64,000 bases of DNA from CAYHPR01 sp964358895 (lineage in GTDB: Archaea; Micrarchaeota; Micrarchaeia; CABMEP01), in the NCBI GenBank assembly GCA_964358895.1, contig CAYHPR010000001.1, forward strand, positions 1 through 64,000, written 5' to 3'. The notes below the pieces were generated by a model that did no database searches, had not been told where the DNA came from, and saw nothing but the letters and a program-made list of their open reading frames with translations. The position numbers were made by a program, and so were the translations under genes. The first letter of the stretch is position 1; each line of letters starts with the position of its first letter. Shown piece after piece: positions 15,196 to 24,573 of the stretch.

Positions 15196-18100
15196 ATGGA
15201 AAAAAAGGGAGAGCAGAAGGCATCTGATACTAATTTATTACAGAATTTTAGATTTGAAAGGAATTATACTAAAGAGGGAGTTCATCCGTTTGACGAAATC
15301 AAATGGGAACATAGAGATGCAGTAATTAATGATTCAAAAGGAAAGGTTGTTTTTAGCCAGAAAAATATTGAAGTTCCTGCTTCTTGGTCACAAACTGCAG
15401 CAAATATCGCAGTCTCGAAATATTTCAGAGGAAAACTAGACACTACAGAAAGAGAAACAAGTGTTAAACAGATAGTAACTAGAGTTGCTAAAACAATAAC
15501 TTATTGGGGACGCAAAGGAAACTATTTTGCTGATGAAAAAGAAGCAGCCATATATGAAGCTGAACTAACTCACATTCTCGTAAATCAGATGGCTGCATTC
15601 AACAGCCCAGTATGGTTTAATGTTGGATTCGAAAAGGAAAAAGTCCAATGTAGTGCGTGTTTTATCAACTCTGTTCAAGACGACATGAAATCGATCCTGA
15701 ATTTGGCAGTGACAGAAGGAATGCTTTTCAAATATGGATCTGGAACAGGATCCAACTTGTCCTCTCTTCGTTCATCAAGAGAACAGTTAAGTGTTGGCGG
15801 AATTGCATCAGGACCGGTTTCTTTCATGAAAGGTTATGACGCATTCGCCGGGGTTATTAAGAGTGGTGGCAGAACGAGAAGAGCTGCTAAAATGGTTATC
15901 TTAAACGCAGACCATCCAGATATTTTAGAATTTATTTGGTGTAAGGCAAAGGAAGAAAAAAAGGCATGGGCACTGATAGATGCAGGTTTTGATCCAAGAC
16001 TTGATGGAGAAGTTTACACAAACATATTCTTTCAGAATGCAAACAACAGCGTTCGTGTGACTGACGAATTCATGGAAGCAATTGTTAAGGATAACGAATG
16101 GAAAACTTACGCAGTCACAGACAAGAACAGAGTCGTAGACACACATAGAGCTAAAGATGTAATGAATGCGATCGCAGAGGCTACGCACCAGTGTGGAGAT
16201 CCCGGCCTCCAATTTGATACTACAATCAACAAGTGGCATACTTGTCCGAACAGTGGTAGGATTAATGCGAGTAACCCCTGTGTAACAGGAGATACAAAAG
16301 TTTTAACTGAGGGAGGAAGGTGGATAAGGATAGATAAGTTAGTTGGTAAAGAAAGCAAGGTTATTGTTAATACAGGTTTATTGACAGCTCTCCCAGTTAA
16401 TGGTTCATTCAAAACTGGTGAAAAGCCAGTCTATAGAATGACTACAAAAAATGGTTATGAAATAAAATTGACTGCTGATCACAAAGTGTACACTATAAAT
16501 CGTGATTTCGTTCCTGCCGCTGAACTGACTAAAGATGACTTTGTTTTGTTACCTGGCTCTCAAGTTGCAGAAATAAAAGACTCTTCGAATTCTAGCTTCT
16601 ACCAGATGGTTGGAGTTTATTTAGGAGACGGGTACAGTAATGGAAAAACTATACAATTAACTATGCATCCAACTGAAGAAAAACAAATTTTAGAGAAGTT
16701 TGCTACATATCTTTCTGGTATAGAAAGAACGACGCATAAGAACGGCCCAGGCACAGTTGCACTAACGTCTACAAGCAGTAAACTTACAGTTATAAACAAA
16801 AGAGTAATTGAAAGGTTTACCCAATTAGTAGACCTCAAGCTCCATTCACATGAAAAAACAATTAGTGATGAAATCTTTATCCTGCCTTTAGGTGAACAAA
16901 AGAGTATTCTACAAGGGCTGTTCACGTCTGATGCAACTGTTGCAAACTATGGAGATAAATCACAGTACATTTCACTTGATTCAACCAGTTTAGAACTACT
17001 TAAAGGCGTTCAGATACTACTTTTAGGATTTGGCATAAAAAGCAAGCTCTATAAGGATCGAAGAGCCGGTAAGTTAAAGAGCTTCTTACCTGATGGAAAA
17101 GGTGGTTTAAAGGAATACGATGTAAGAGAAATGAATTCTCTTAGGATCTCAAGATCAAGTCGTTACTTATTTGAAAAGCTTATCGGATTTATGTCAGAAT
17201 CAAAGAAAGCAAAACAATTATCTGACATGAATAAACAAGTTGAAACTTACAATGATATGCCATTTGACAGAGTGGAGTCATTGGAATATATCGGAGTAGA
17301 AAAAGTATATGATTTGACAGAACCAATTACTCATACGTTTGTTGCAAATGGTATCACTATTCACAATTGTAGCGAGTATATGTTTCTTGACGACAGCGCC
17401 TGTAACTTAGCAAGCCTTAATCTAATGAAATTTTATGATGAAAGTAACGGAGTATTTGATGTTGAATCGTTCAAACATGCGAACGCAGTCATGATAACAG
17501 CACAAGAAATTATAGTTGGCAATGCATCTTACCCTACGCCGTCAATTGAAAAGAACAGCCATGACTTCAGGCCGCTAGGTATCGGCTATGCGAATCTTGG
17601 AGCGCTACTAATGGCACAGGGATTAGCATATGACAGCGATGAAGGAAGAAACTTCGCAGCTGCAATCAGCGCATTGCAGTCCGGATATTGCTATTATATT
17701 TCTGCATTAATTGCAAATAAGCTCGGTCCGTTCGCAGGTTACAAGAAAAATGAACAACCTATGCTTAACGTAATTGATATGCACAGAAAACATGCATATA
17801 TGATTGACAGAAATGGAGCTCCTGAAGAACTTCTCAGTCAAGCAGGAGAAAGCTGGGATCAGGCTTACAAAGCAGGTAAACAATATGGATTCAAAAATGC
17901 TCAGATCTCCGTCATCGCACCTACAGGAACAATTGGATTAATGATGGACTGCGACACCACAGGAATAGAACCTGAAATTGCACTTGTAAAATACAAATGG
18001 TTGGTCGGAGGAGGAATGATTAAATTTGTCAATCAAACCGTTCCAGTTGCACTAAGAAGGTTAGGATACGCTGATGATCAAATTGATGAAATTCTTAAAT

Positions 18101-19134
18101 ATATAGATGAAAACGATACGATTGAAGGAGCACCGCATCTAAAGGAATCACATATTTCTGTTTTTGATTGTGCGTTCAAAGCAGTAAATGGTAAGAGATA
18201 CATTCATCATATGGGACACGTAAGAATGATGGCAGCCGTACAACCATTCATCAGCGGTGCTATCAGCAAAACGGTCAACATGCCGAAGGAGAGCACAGCA
18301 GAAGAAATAGCGGATGCATACATCCAAGCATGGAGAATGGGTTTGAAAGCAGTTGCAATTTACAGAGACGGATCAAAACGTACGCAACCTCTGACTACTT
18401 CCAAACAGATGGATACAAAATCCAGCGAGAAACAAAAAGAAAAGGAGATAGTTATTGTAAACAAAGCAACAAGACAAAGACTGCCAGCTGAAAGACAGGC
18501 ATTGACTCACAGATTTGACATTACAGGACACGAAGGATACATAACTGTTGGCCTTTTTGATAATGGAAAGCCTGGAGAAATATTCATAACCATGTCGAAA
18601 GAAGGCAGCACTATATCTGGATTGATGGATGCATTCGCAACATCAATTTCAATTGCTCTTCAGTATGGTGTACCTCTAAGGACGTTGGTAAGAAAATTTG
18701 TTCACACACGATACGAACCGTCTGGAATGACTAGTAATCCAAATATCAGAATTGCGAAATCGATAACGGATTATATCTTCAGATGGATGGCTCTCAAATT
18801 CCTATCGAAAGAAGAACAGATAGAAGTTGGAGTGAACTTAGACATGTCGGAAGCAACTGTTGAAAGCAGTAACGGACATGCGATAGACGTTAATCCTCCA
18901 GCATCGGTTAAAGATGCAAACATTGCCACCATGGAAGCCAAAGAAGTTCGTCAGGATAAACAAGAAGAGATCTCACGGATCTCTGCTGATTCGAATGCTA
19001 AAACAAAAAATGCAAAATTTGCATTCCAAAATAGTGAAGATGCACCAAGCTGCGCAGACTGCGGTAGTATCATGGTCAGGTCCGCATCATGTTATAAATG
19101 TTTGAACTGTGGAAACACGAGCGGATGCAGTTAG
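15196..19134 (+). CDS. nrdJ: Class II (B12-dependent) ribonucleotide reductase with intein
   Basis: Makes deoxyribonucleotides using adenosylcobalamin. The 1,312-residue precursor contains a 363-residue intein, leaving a 949-residue enzyme. First redox Cys lies in VQCSACF. The thiyl-radical motif NPCSE is interrupted by the intein just before its Cys, and the second redox Cys is in DDSACNLAS. Barrel motifs SVIAPTGTIG and a C-terminal CxxC tail (SCADCG, CYKCLNCG) follow. ATG 15196 is preferred because GAGGTG ends 5 bases before it; the frame also has GTG at 15190. No nrdA/nrdD or NrdB is seen nearby, as expected for class II. It is regulated by upstream NrdR-like sites. Confidence 0.95.
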   Translation: MEKKGEQKASDTNLLQNFRFERNYTKEGVHPFDEIKWEHRDAVINDSKGKVVFSQKNIEVPASWSQTAANIAVSKYFRGKLDTTERETSVKQIVTRVAKTITYWGRKGNYFADEKEAAIYEAELTHILVNQMAAFNSPVWFNVGFEKEKVQCSACFINSVQDDMKSILNLAVTEGMLFKYGSGTGSNLSSLRSSREQLSVGGIASGPVSFMKGYDAFAGVIKSGGRTRRAAKMVILNADHPDILEFIWCKAKEEKKAWALIDAGFDPRLDGEVYTNIFFQNANNSVRVTDEFMEAIVKDNEWKTYAVTDKNRVVDTHRAKDVMNAIAEATHQCGDPGLQFDTTINKWHTCPNSGRINASNPCVTGDTKVLTEGGRWIRIDKLVGKESKVIVNTGLLTALPVNGSFKTGEKPVYRMTTKNGYEIKLTADHKVYTINRDFVPAAELTKDDFVLLPGSQVAEIKDSSNSSFYQMVGVYLGDGYSNGKTIQLTMHPTEEKQILEKFATYLSGIERTTHKNGPGTVALTSTSSKLTVINKRVIERFTQLVDLKLHSHEKTISDEIFILPLGEQKSILQGLFTSDATVANYGDKSQYISLDSTSLELLKGVQILLLGFGIKSKLYKDRRAGKLKSFLPDGKGGLKEYDVREMNSLRISRSSRYLFEKLIGFMSESKKAKQLSDMNKQVETYNDMPFDRVESLEYIGVEKVYDLTEPITHTFVANGITIHNCSEYMFLDDSACNLASLNLMKFYDESNGVFDVESFKHANAVMITAQEIIVGNASYPTPSIEKNSHDFRPLGIGYANLGALLMAQGLAYDSDEGRNFAAAISALQSGYCYYISALIANKLGPFAGYKKNEQPMLNVIDMHRKHAYMIDRNGAPEELLSQAGESWDQAYKAGKQYGFKNAQISVIAPTGTIGLMMDCDTTGIEPEIALVKYKWLVGGGMIKFVNQTVPVALRRLGYADDQIDEILKYIDENDTIEGAPHLKESHISVFDCAFKAVNGKRYIHHMGHVRMMAAVQPFISGAISKTVNMPKESTAEEIADAYIQAWRMGLKAVAIYRDGSKRTQPLTTSKQMDTKSSEKQKEKEIVIVNKATRQRLPAERQALTHRFDITGHEGYITVGLFDNGKPGEIFITMSKEGSTISGLMDAFATSISIALQYGVPLRTLVRKFVHTRYEPSGMTSNPNIRIAKSITDYIFRWMALKFLSKEEQIEVGVNLDMSEATVESSNGHAIDVNPPASVKDANIATMEAKEVRQDKQEEISRISADSNAKTKNAKFAFQNSEDAPSCADCGSIMVRSASCYKCLNCGNTSGCS
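16279..17367 (+). mobile_element. RIR1-type intein with LAGLIDADG endonuclease
   Basis: A 363-codon in-frame insertion in nrdJ. It begins with Cys in CVTGDTKVL (block A), has TADH in LTADHKVYT (block B) and ends VANGITIHN before the +1 Cys (block G), so all splicing residues are present. Homing-endonuclease motifs MVGVYLGDG (about 16606) and LQGLFTSDAT (about 16909) are of LAGLIDADG type with acidic residues kept. It appears active for splicing and possibly for homing. The +1 Cys is the catalytic thiyl Cys of the reductase. Confidence 0.92.
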
Positions 19135-19144
19135 ACATAGTAAG

Positions 19145-19176
19145 TTATAAATAGTAGGAAAGCCTCATAGATGAGG
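19145..19176 (+). promoter_or_regulatory. TATA box and palindrome over the ribosome binding site
   Basis: TTATAAATA (19145-19153) lies about 35 bases before the ATG at 19184. CCTCAT-AG-ATGAGG (19163-19176) is a perfect palindrome near the expected start site and includes the GAGG of the ribosome binding sequence. Confidence 0.45.
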
Positions 19177-19183
19177 AGTAAAT

Positions 19184-19684
19184 ATGTTTGCACGAACTAA
19201 ACTGAATGGTGACGTTGGTGATTGCACAGTAGGTCTTCCTTTTGGAGATAAGTTTACGTTCTATCACACATTAAAAGAAGGGTTGCTTTCTAAGGACAAA
19301 GAAACTGATAATTATATTATAACACTAGAGAACTTTACAGGAATGAAAGGAACTCTTGCGTTAGGCTCAATTTTATCAAAAATAATAGAAGGTATATGTG
19401 ATAAACACCCAAGGACTGAGGAATATAAACTTAGATGTGACTTGGGAGATGCAATAGCAATACTAAGAAAAGAAATTAATGAAACTAATGATAGTTATTT
19501 TGTTGCGCCTATAGAAAATGAAGTTGTTGATTCAGAAGAAAAGATTAAACAATTGCTAAGAGACTTGTTTGAAAGATACGAAACTGTACTTGACATAGTG
19601 GCAGAGCAGGATATGGCTGTTTTCAATGTTGTACCTCCAGTCTATAGAAACCCTTCACCATTTTTAGTGAAGAATTCTGAGTAA
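19184..19684 (+). CDS. Hypothetical soluble protein
   Basis: 166 residues, soluble and rather acidic, with a likely helical C-terminal half (SEEKIKQLLRDLFERYETVL). No motif or family is recognised. It has its own TATA box (TTATAAATA) and a good GAGGAG ribosome binding site 5 bases before the ATG, so it is very likely real. It follows nrdJ on the same strand with a 49-base gap and is convergent with lhr. It could be an nrdJ accessory, but nothing in the sequence demonstrates that. Confidence 0.7.
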   Translation: MFARTKLNGDVGDCTVGLPFGDKFTFYHTLKEGLLSKDKETDNYIITLENFTGMKGTLALGSILSKIIEGICDKHPRTEEYKLRCDLGDAIAILRKEINETNDSYFVAPIENEVVDSEEKIKQLLRDLFERYETVLDIVAEQDMAVFNVVPPVYRNPSPFLVKNSE

Positions 19685-19691
19685 AGTGAAA

Positions 19692-22382
19692 TTAGTGTAG
19701 TTCCCAGAAGCGTTTAGTTCTGATGAAATTTTTCTGAGCATTCATCAGAGCAGCGTAGAATTCTTCGTCTGTATTATACTTCTTCGAGAGGATGCCTGCA
19801 GCTCTTGTCGGACCAACACCATATGTTGCTAATGCAATAACTCCTTTCTTTCCTGAAGCAGATACGATGGCTGCAGTTTTGTTCAGTTTTTCTTTCCATA
19901 CTTTCTCTTCCTTGCTTAATTTCTTTTTCTTAAAAATCTTTGACCAACTTGCTTCATCTATTATTGTAATCATGCTGCTACTGCAACGGTTACACTTTAT
20001 TTTTTCTGGTAATTCGCCAACGAAAGAAATCCAATCATGCCCACAGTAAGTGCAGTAAAGAATTGCTGATTTTGATAGAAGTTTGTTTTTGAAAGCTCGG
20101 AGTATTTCAGCTGTTGGCTCAATCGGTGCGATAAGCTCAGATCCGTGATAACGCTGCAAAGCACGTGTTGCTATTGCAGACAGTTCTTTTACAGATTTAA
20201 CCGTTATGGAGATCTGTTTGCCCCTTATATCATTTAGAACTTTTGAGGAATTTCTTACGTCAAAATAAGATGCAAGCACTTCTCTTGTGGTTTCTTCATA
20301 GAGCGGTGTGCCTTGGAATGCAATAATAAATCTGTCAGAAACGCGTGGTGCTTCTCTGAAGATGCCGAACAGCTTGCCAACGTGTAAAAATTTGTATTTA
20401 AATATCTGATTTGTTGGCAGAATATTTCTTAGTTCTGCTGCAACGTCCGTTATTCTTGCTAGATAATGCTTAATTTTCATTGCATCTGCTGCACGTGGAA
20501 AGACAAAAGCAATCCTGTACGGATCTACTAAAGTTCTTACGGATGCACCGTATTCTTTTGCCAAGTAATGGCCAATAATCGTTCCGATAGTTCTATTTAC
20601 TTTTAATCCTCCAAGAAGGTGCATGACAGCAACTTCGCCCCATGCCTCGATGTAAATGTGCTTATCAGTTGGGGGCTTTCCATCAAACTCCTTCACATCT
20701 GCTTCAGCTTCTTTGATATGATCTTTTCCGTCCGCAATTCTTTGCCTAATCTGACCAACTTTCTGTGAAACTTCAAAACTCGTTGGAATTTCTTCACCTT
20801 CCCAATCAGGGATTGCTGCACTGATCTCTTCCGATGGTTCTACAATAATTTGTCTTCTGTCTGTATCGATATCAAGAATATGCCAGGGAGTTCCTTTGGT
20901 TATGAAAAGGTCATTCTTTTCAAGAAACATAACAAAATTTTCATCAAGTGTGGAGATAGTTGAATTTGTTGCCGTATCCTTTACGAAATACTTGCTGACC
21001 GAAGGGATAGTAGATAGATTTTCATAATAGTATTGCCGAGTTGACATCATCCTATGAACAATATCGTTTTCTGTTTTCTTTATCAGCCGCTTATCTGCCA
21101 TAAAATTGACTACGGAAAGAAACTGGTCTGAATCGATAAGCGAATAAGGGAAGGATCGTTTTATGATATTGAAAAGATCTATTGTCGATATTTGTTCCCT
21201 GTCAAGAACGATTCCTGCAATCTGATGTGCCATCACATCTAACGCACCTATGCATTGCTGTTGTTCCTCTAGAGTTCCTTCTTTTACCATTTCAACAATT
21301 GCATTTGCTTCCAACAGATCGTCTGGATCTGCACAAAGAATTGTACCAGTTGCAGTTCCTTTTTCAGTATGACCTGACCGACCTACCCTCTGCACAAGGC
21401 GAGAGACTTGACGCGGGGACATGTATTGAACAACATGGTGGATATCTCCGATATCGATTCCCAACTCTAGAGAGGATGTTGAGACAAGTGCATTCAAATT
21501 GCCCGTTTTGAAATCATCTTCCAACTTAATTCTTGTGTCTTTTGATAGTGAACCATGATGAACACCGATTTTGTTGTCGACTTTCATCAACCTTGATCCA
21601 AGAATTTCTGCGATTGAACGAGTATTGACAAATATCAGCGTCTTTCTATCTTTTGCTAATCTCTGAATCTCTCGAAGTCTGGCAGCAGCAGGGGAATCGA
21701 CTGCCAATTCAGTTGCAGATGCCTCGTCGCTAAGATTTTGTTTAGGATATAAAATGTCAAACTTCATTGATTTCATATATTTCAGATCGACAACACTGAA
21801 TGTTCTCAGTCCGCATAGGTAACGGCCGATATTATTAGGATCGGAGACAGTCGCACTGATTCCTATGCGCTGGAATTCTCCTGCCTTCTCTGCCAATCTT
21901 TCAAGTCCAAGCGAGAGCTGTGCACCTCGCTTATCATCAACCAATTCGTGAAGCTCGTCCACTATTACAAATTTGACATTTCTTAGAGCTTCGCCAATTT
22001 TTTTAGCAGGCAGAATAGCTTGCAGAGTTTCAGGTGTAGTTATCAGAAACTGTGGAGGATTCTTAGCCTGAAGTGCCCTTTCCGTTTGTGAAGTGTCACC
22101 ATGCCGAACACTTATTGCTATACCTAAATCTTTAGCCCATTCCGTCAATCTCTTAAGTAAATCTCGATTGAGCGCTTTCAAAGGCGTGATATATACTGCA
22201 GCTATTCCCTCCAGTTTCTGGTCGCTTATTTTCTTAAGTATAGGTATCGCAGCTGACTCCGTTTTTCCAGAACCGGTTGGTGCAATAATTATAAGATTTC
22301 TGCCTTCGGCTACTGGTCCAATGACCTGTTTCTGGACCTCAGTTAGGCTACCAAATTTCTTAAGAAGAAGGTCTGCTGACAT
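19692..22382 (-). CDS. lhr: Lhr-family superfamily 2 helicase
   Basis: Large helicase-related protein for DNA repair and recombination. It is 896 residues, normal for the archaeal core. Motifs: APTGSGKTES (34-43), DELH (142-145), GISATVSD, STSSLELGIDIG and QRVGRSGH, then the Lhr winged-helix and beta-barrel region. Near residue 790 a zinc ribbon is visible (CTYCGHDW, CNRCSS), and the protein ends in a helix-hairpin-like segment (ATYGVGPTRAAGILSKKY). It is divergent from the 22447 gene around the shared TATA-like TATATAAA at 22411. Confidence 0.93.
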   Translation of the reverse strand: MSADLLLKKFGSLTEVQKQVIGPVAEGRNLIIIAPTGSGKTESAAIPILKKISDQKLEGIAAVYITPLKALNRDLLKRLTEWAKDLGIAISVRHGDTSQTERALQAKNPPQFLITTPETLQAILPAKKIGEALRNVKFVIVDELHELVDDKRGAQLSLGLERLAEKAGEFQRIGISATVSDPNNIGRYLCGLRTFSVVDLKYMKSMKFDILYPKQNLSDEASATELAVDSPAAARLREIQRLAKDRKTLIFVNTRSIAEILGSRLMKVDNKIGVHHGSLSKDTRIKLEDDFKTGNLNALVSTSSLELGIDIGDIHHVVQYMSPRQVSRLVQRVGRSGHTEKGTATGTILCADPDDLLEANAIVEMVKEGTLEEQQQCIGALDVMAHQIAGIVLDREQISTIDLFNIIKRSFPYSLIDSDQFLSVVNFMADKRLIKKTENDIVHRMMSTRQYYYENLSTIPSVSKYFVKDTATNSTISTLDENFVMFLEKNDLFITKGTPWHILDIDTDRRQIIVEPSEEISAAIPDWEGEEIPTSFEVSQKVGQIRQRIADGKDHIKEAEADVKEFDGKPPTDKHIYIEAWGEVAVMHLLGGLKVNRTIGTIIGHYLAKEYGASVRTLVDPYRIAFVFPRAADAMKIKHYLARITDVAAELRNILPTNQIFKYKFLHVGKLFGIFREAPRVSDRFIIAFQGTPLYEETTREVLASYFDVRNSSKVLNDIRGKQISITVKSVKELSAIATRALQRYHGSELIAPIEPTAEILRAFKNKLLSKSAILYCTYCGHDWISFVGELPEKIKCNRCSSSMITIIDEASWSKIFKKKKLSKEEKVWKEKLNKTAAIVSASGKKGVIALATYGVGPTRAAGILSKKYNTDEEFYAALMNAQKNFIRTKRFWELH

Positions 22383-22410
22383 GATCTACAAACCTAATAC
22401 GTCGGACAGG

Positions 22411-22420
22411 TATATAAAGA
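22411..22420. promoter_or_regulatory. Shared TATA box between lhr and 22447 gene
   Basis: TATATAAAGA lies about 32 bases from each of the two divergent start codons (22382 minus, 22447 plus) and reads as a TATA box on both strands. Confidence 0.5.
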
Positions 22421-22446
22421 TTAACCGACTTAAAGATAGGTATTCT

Positions 22447-22869
22447 ATGGAAAAATTTGCGAGGACGTTCAAGGAACTTACGCTGCGTTATTACACTAGA
22501 CTAGAACGCACTAATATCAGTATCGCTTCAGATGATCCGATTTTTGCTGAACTTCGATCTGAAGATATAATGAGACTGGATAAGATTATAAGAAAAACTG
22601 ATGTGCCATCGGTCTCGCTTAATACAATCCATCGTACAATCTTAGAAATAAACAAGCAGTTAGAGATATACAACCGAATAAATAAAACAAATAAAGAAGT
22701 GCCTGCGCGCGTGCTTATAAAAGATTTGGAGAAAGTTAGTTCAAAAAATGGACGGCTTTCTTCACCAAGCAGGATTAAAGCAGAGATAGAAAAATTACTT
22801 GGATCTGCGATTAGAGTAGAAAGAGAAAAATATCTACAAGCTCTAAAACCCGATGGAAAAAAGAAATAG
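22447..22869 (+). CDS. Hypothetical helical protein
   Basis: 140 residues from ATG 22447, strongly basic and helical throughout (for example EIEKLLGSAIRVEREKYLQ near the end). The frame stays open upstream to 22093, but that part is antisense to lhr and the TATA box lies between, so the short start is chosen. No family is recognised. A role in DNA or RNA binding is possible from charge alone. The next gene, on the opposite strand, starts a different transcript. Confidence 0.65.
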   Translation: MEKFARTFKELTLRYYTRLERTNISIASDDPIFAELRSEDIMRLDKIIRKTDVPSVSLNTIHRTILEINKQLEIYNRINKTNKEVPARVLIKDLEKVSSKNGRLSSPSRIKAEIEKLLGSAIRVEREKYLQALKPDGKKK

Positions 22870-22935
22870 TAAGATATCGCCTAAGAGAAAGGTGAAAAAA
22901 GAAAGCAGAACTAGTGAAAACAGAGATAGTTGTTT

Positions 22936-23400
22936 CTAATTTTCATGCATTTTTTTCAGAAGTTCGATTGCAAGCTTAACATTGCTGAAAGCGACATCGG
23001 CACGTTGCTTGTAGGTGTGTTCGAGTGCCGTTGATAGGTTGTCACCCTGGAAACCTGTAAATTTATAAGTGCCTCTTGAATCTTCAATTACGCCTGACTT
23101 TTTAAGCTGGGTGAGATGATAGCGAACGGTTTTTTCGTTCATTTCAACGCTCTGTTGTTTTAGATAGTCTTGAACATCTTGATAATTTGGTTCTCTTTTT
23201 TCCTTGAGATGATAAAAAAGTAATGCCTCAAGCAGATTCAGAACTGATTGACGCGATTCTTTTGGGGAGATGAGGCCGAGCGAAAGTGCAATCCACCTTA
23301 CAAGTGACTTTCTTGTCATCTTTACTTCATCAGTAAGCTGCATATCTCTCAGAACTAGTTCTGAACGTATTAATTTTGACTCTGGAAGCTCTGTCGCCAT
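22936..23400 (-). CDS. Winged-helix DNA-binding protein, putative transcription regulator
   Basis: 154 residues. Residues about 50-118 form a winged helix: helices SVLNLLEALLFYHL and YQDVQDYLKQQS, recognition segment NEKTVRYHLTQLKKSGVIED (93-112), and wing GTYKFTGF. The N- and C-terminal parts are helical and may dimerise. The ligand is unknown. It is divergent from dys with a TTTTAAATAA core (about 23419-23429) readable both ways and a small inverted repeat at 23457-23473, so it may control itself and dys; that is inference. Confidence 0.75.
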   Translation of the reverse strand: MATELPESKLIRSELVLRDMQLTDEVKMTRKSLVRWIALSLGLISPKESRQSVLNLLEALLFYHLKEKREPNYQDVQDYLKQQSVEMNEKTVRYHLTQLKKSGVIEDSRGTYKFTGFQGDNLSTALEHTYKQRADVAFSNVKLAIELLKKMHEN

Positions 23401-23456
23401 AAGAGTATTAGAACATACTTTTAAATAAGTTGTTTGAGGAGGGATATTAAGTCGGA

Positions 23457-23473
23457 CAGCCCGTTTAGGGCTG
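23457..23473 (+). promoter_or_regulatory. Inverted repeat in the dys leader
   Basis: CAGCCC-GTTTA-GGGCTG, perfect 6-bp arms with a 5-base loop, lies just after the expected start of the dys transcript and 22 bases before its ATG. It could be an operator or an RNA hairpin. Confidence 0.4.
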
Positions 23474-23495
23474 CTTCTTTTAAGAGTGTGTTAGA

Positions 23496-24515
23496 ATGGA
23501 TTCTGATTTTGATGTTAATAAAGAAAAATTGAAGAAAGCATGGGATACTGACTTTGTAAAATCAGTTGAACCAACCGACCTCCCGGCAGTTAAAGGGTAT
23601 GATTTTTCTCAAAAATTTGACTTTGAAAAGTTCTTAGAGAGTTATGGAACTACAGGGATTCAAGCAACTAACCTATGGAAGGCAGTTGAAACAGTTAGAA
23701 AAATGAGAAAAGAAAAGGCAAAGATATTTCTTGCATACAATTCCAATATGGTCAGCTCAGGATTGCGCGAAATAATTGCATACCTCGTAAAAAGACATTA
23801 TGTTAATGCTCTAATCACGACAGTAGGAGGAGTTGAAGAAGACATCCTCAAGACGATCAAACCATTCTTGGTTGGTGACTTCAAGAAAATTGATGGGAAA
23901 ACACTGAGAAAAAACGGTGTGAACAGAATTGGAAACATCTACGTTCCTAATGATAGATACATTGAATTTGAAAAACTAATGAACCAGTTTTTACAGAAGT
24001 TGTTCGTCAAACAGAAAGAAACTGGTAGGATTATTACAGCTTCAGAATTTATTTACGAACTTGGGAAAGAAGTAAATGACGAAAATTCAATTTATTATTG
24101 GGCAACTCGCAACAATATTCCTGTTTTTTGTCCTGCACTTACTGATGGATCAATTGGAGATATGATATACTTTTTCAAGCAGGCCAGAAAAGAAAATATG
24201 GATTTCAAAGTTGACATATCGGACGATATGGTAAAACTTGTGAACATGGTGATAAACGCAGATAAAACAGGAGTTATTGTTCTTGGAGGCGGATTTGTTA
24301 AACATCACATCATGGGCGCAAATCTGTTCAGAGACGGAGCAGAATATGTAGTTTATGTTTCTCTTGAAAGTGAAGAAGGCGGATCTGACAGTCAAGCAAA
24401 ACCTGACGAGGCAGTCGCATGGGGAAAGATAAAAGCAGATAGCGAAGCAGTAAAAGTATATGCCGACGCGACCATTGTATTCCCATTAATTGTTGCTGCA
24501 GCATTTAAGGATTGA
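23496..24515 (+). CDS. dys: Deoxyhypusine synthase
   Basis: Transfers the butylamine group of spermidine to a lysine of translation factor aIF5A, using NAD. It is 339 residues, normal length. Catalytic K269 sits in GGGFVKHHIM. NAD-binding features include SNMVSSGLRE (83-92), TTVGGVEED (108-116) and the SEEGGSDSQAKPDEAVAWGK segment (292-311). No aIF5A gene is in the window. The next gene on this strand is an agmatinase-family enzyme, which would supply polyamine precursor, so the pair forms a hypusine module. Confidence 0.95.
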   Translation: MDSDFDVNKEKLKKAWDTDFVKSVEPTDLPAVKGYDFSQKFDFEKFLESYGTTGIQATNLWKAVETVRKMRKEKAKIFLAYNSNMVSSGLREIIAYLVKRHYVNALITTVGGVEEDILKTIKPFLVGDFKKIDGKTLRKNGVNRIGNIYVPNDRYIEFEKLMNQFLQKLFVKQKETGRIITASEFIYELGKEVNDENSIYYWATRNNIPVFCPALTDGSIGDMIYFFKQARKENMDFKVDISDDMVKLVNMVINADKTGVIVLGGGFVKHHIMGANLFRDGAEYVVYVSLESEEGGSDSQAKPDEAVAWGKIKADSEAVKVYADATIVFPLIVAAAFKD

Positions 24516-24573
24516 AATAAGGCTATCTTGATCAATGGATAGTGCTTTTAATAGCTTTTTCTAATATCAGCAT

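Noticed and set aside
16279..17367. Intein region as a separate homing-endonuclease gene or group I intron
   Set aside because: The frame is continuous with both exteins and all protein-splicing motifs are in place, so it is an intein.
22093..22446. Upstream extension of the 22447 reading frame
   Set aside because: It is antisense to lhr and lies before the TATA box; the ATG at 22447 fits promoter position.
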